Source of the DNA: Ecdyonurus torrentis
Lineage: Eukaryota; Arthropoda; Insecta; Ephemeroptera; Heptageniidae
Direction of reading: 5' to 3'
Length of the DNA stretch: 64,000 bases
Assembly (NCBI GenBank): GCA_949318235.1
Contig: OX439132.1
Span: 14,906,050 to 14,970,049, forward strand
The notes under the pieces are model-generated. The model was given only the letters and a program-made list of their open reading frames with translations. It was not told the DNA's origin and ran no database searches. Shown piece after piece: positions 63,815-64,000 of this stretch; position 1 is the first letter of the stretch, and each line of letters begins with the position of its first letter. The translations under genes were made by a program, and so were the position numbers.

Positions 63815-64000
63815 TGGGTTTTCAGACAAACTAAAGTTATTTATGTAAGTCTCATCAAGTGTTTTGTGATATAAATGCTTATGTTTTCTTCTGGTCTATT
63901 CCTTTAACAATATGAAAAATCTTATTTACACTATTTGTAATGATATGCTGAAACAAATTATATATATGTGTGTGTGTGTATATATATATATAATTATAAT

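Larger units (their letters stand above)
54829..64000. other. Upstream or first-intron DNA of DOK7-like gene
   Basis: No exon was recognised. The expected upstream exon (start of the PH domain, with a Lys-Trp-Lys-type strand) was looked for on the minus strand and not found, so the first exons probably lie beyond the window. The region holds long (TA)n, (TC)n and (GA)n tracts, a fold-back element at 56271-56755, a (GGGGT)n tract at 60471-60497, T8ACAC repeats at about 61197-61245 and a MITE at 63659-63814. Confidence 0.5.

Overview
This window is AT-rich eukaryotic nuclear DNA, almost certainly from an arthropod. Every gene is split by GT-AG introns with AT-rich interiors. Very long simple-sequence tracts ((TC)n, (GA)n, (TTTC)n, (TA)n, poly-C) and short inverted-repeat elements fill the introns and intergenic DNA. 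A crustacean is my best guess because of the density and length of the microsatellites, but the sequence alone does not fix the taxon. I see no prokaryotic operon, CRISPR, rRNA or tRNA signal.

Layout. (1) About 0.6-2.4 kb, minus strand: a TMCO6-like armadillo-repeat protein whose 3' end may run off the window. (2) 4.7-5.8 kb, minus: a single-exon ankyrin-repeat/SOCS-box (ASB-type) protein. (3) 5.8-10.5 kb: gene-poor, rich in fold-back elements. (4) 10.5-13.7 kb, minus: a complete seven-exon MOCS3/Uba4 gene (E1-like adenylyltransferase plus rhodanese). (5) 13.7-18.2 kb: repeats, including two tandem palindromes of about 255 bp. (6) 18.2-33.4 kb, minus: a roughly 20-exon TTLL4-type tubulin polyglutamylase gene with alternative 3' exons and a probable 5' UTR exon. 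(7) 33.5-38.4 kb: sparse DNA with one unexplained coding-like stretch. (8) 38.4-44.3 kb, plus: a five-exon gene for a secreted, coiled-coil, N-glycosylation-rich protein that I do not recognise. (9) 44.3-48.2 kb: intergenic. (10) 48.2-54.8 kb, minus: nine exons of a DOK7-like PH/PTB adaptor with a long phosphotyrosine-motif tail. Its first exons lie beyond 54.8 kb, probably outside the window. (11) 54.8-64 kb: intron or upstream sequence dominated by microsatellites.

The genes do not form one pathway: tRNA thiolation/molybdopterin (MOCS3), tubulin glutamylation (TTLL4), receptor-tyrosine-kinase signalling (DOK7), ubiquitin ligase targeting (ASB), and an armadillo protein. Exon boundaries were derived by hand from splice signals and checked for phase continuity, which holds across all exons of the four spliced genes that are complete enough to test.

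The most interesting observations are: several families of hairpin (MITE-like) elements, some with two copies inside this one window; alternative, phase-compatible 3' exons in TTLL4, one combination of which creates a double CxxC module; the unrecognised secreted coiled-coil glycoprotein; and the YxxM-rich tail of the DOK7-like protein. I found no convincing new multi-gene system.
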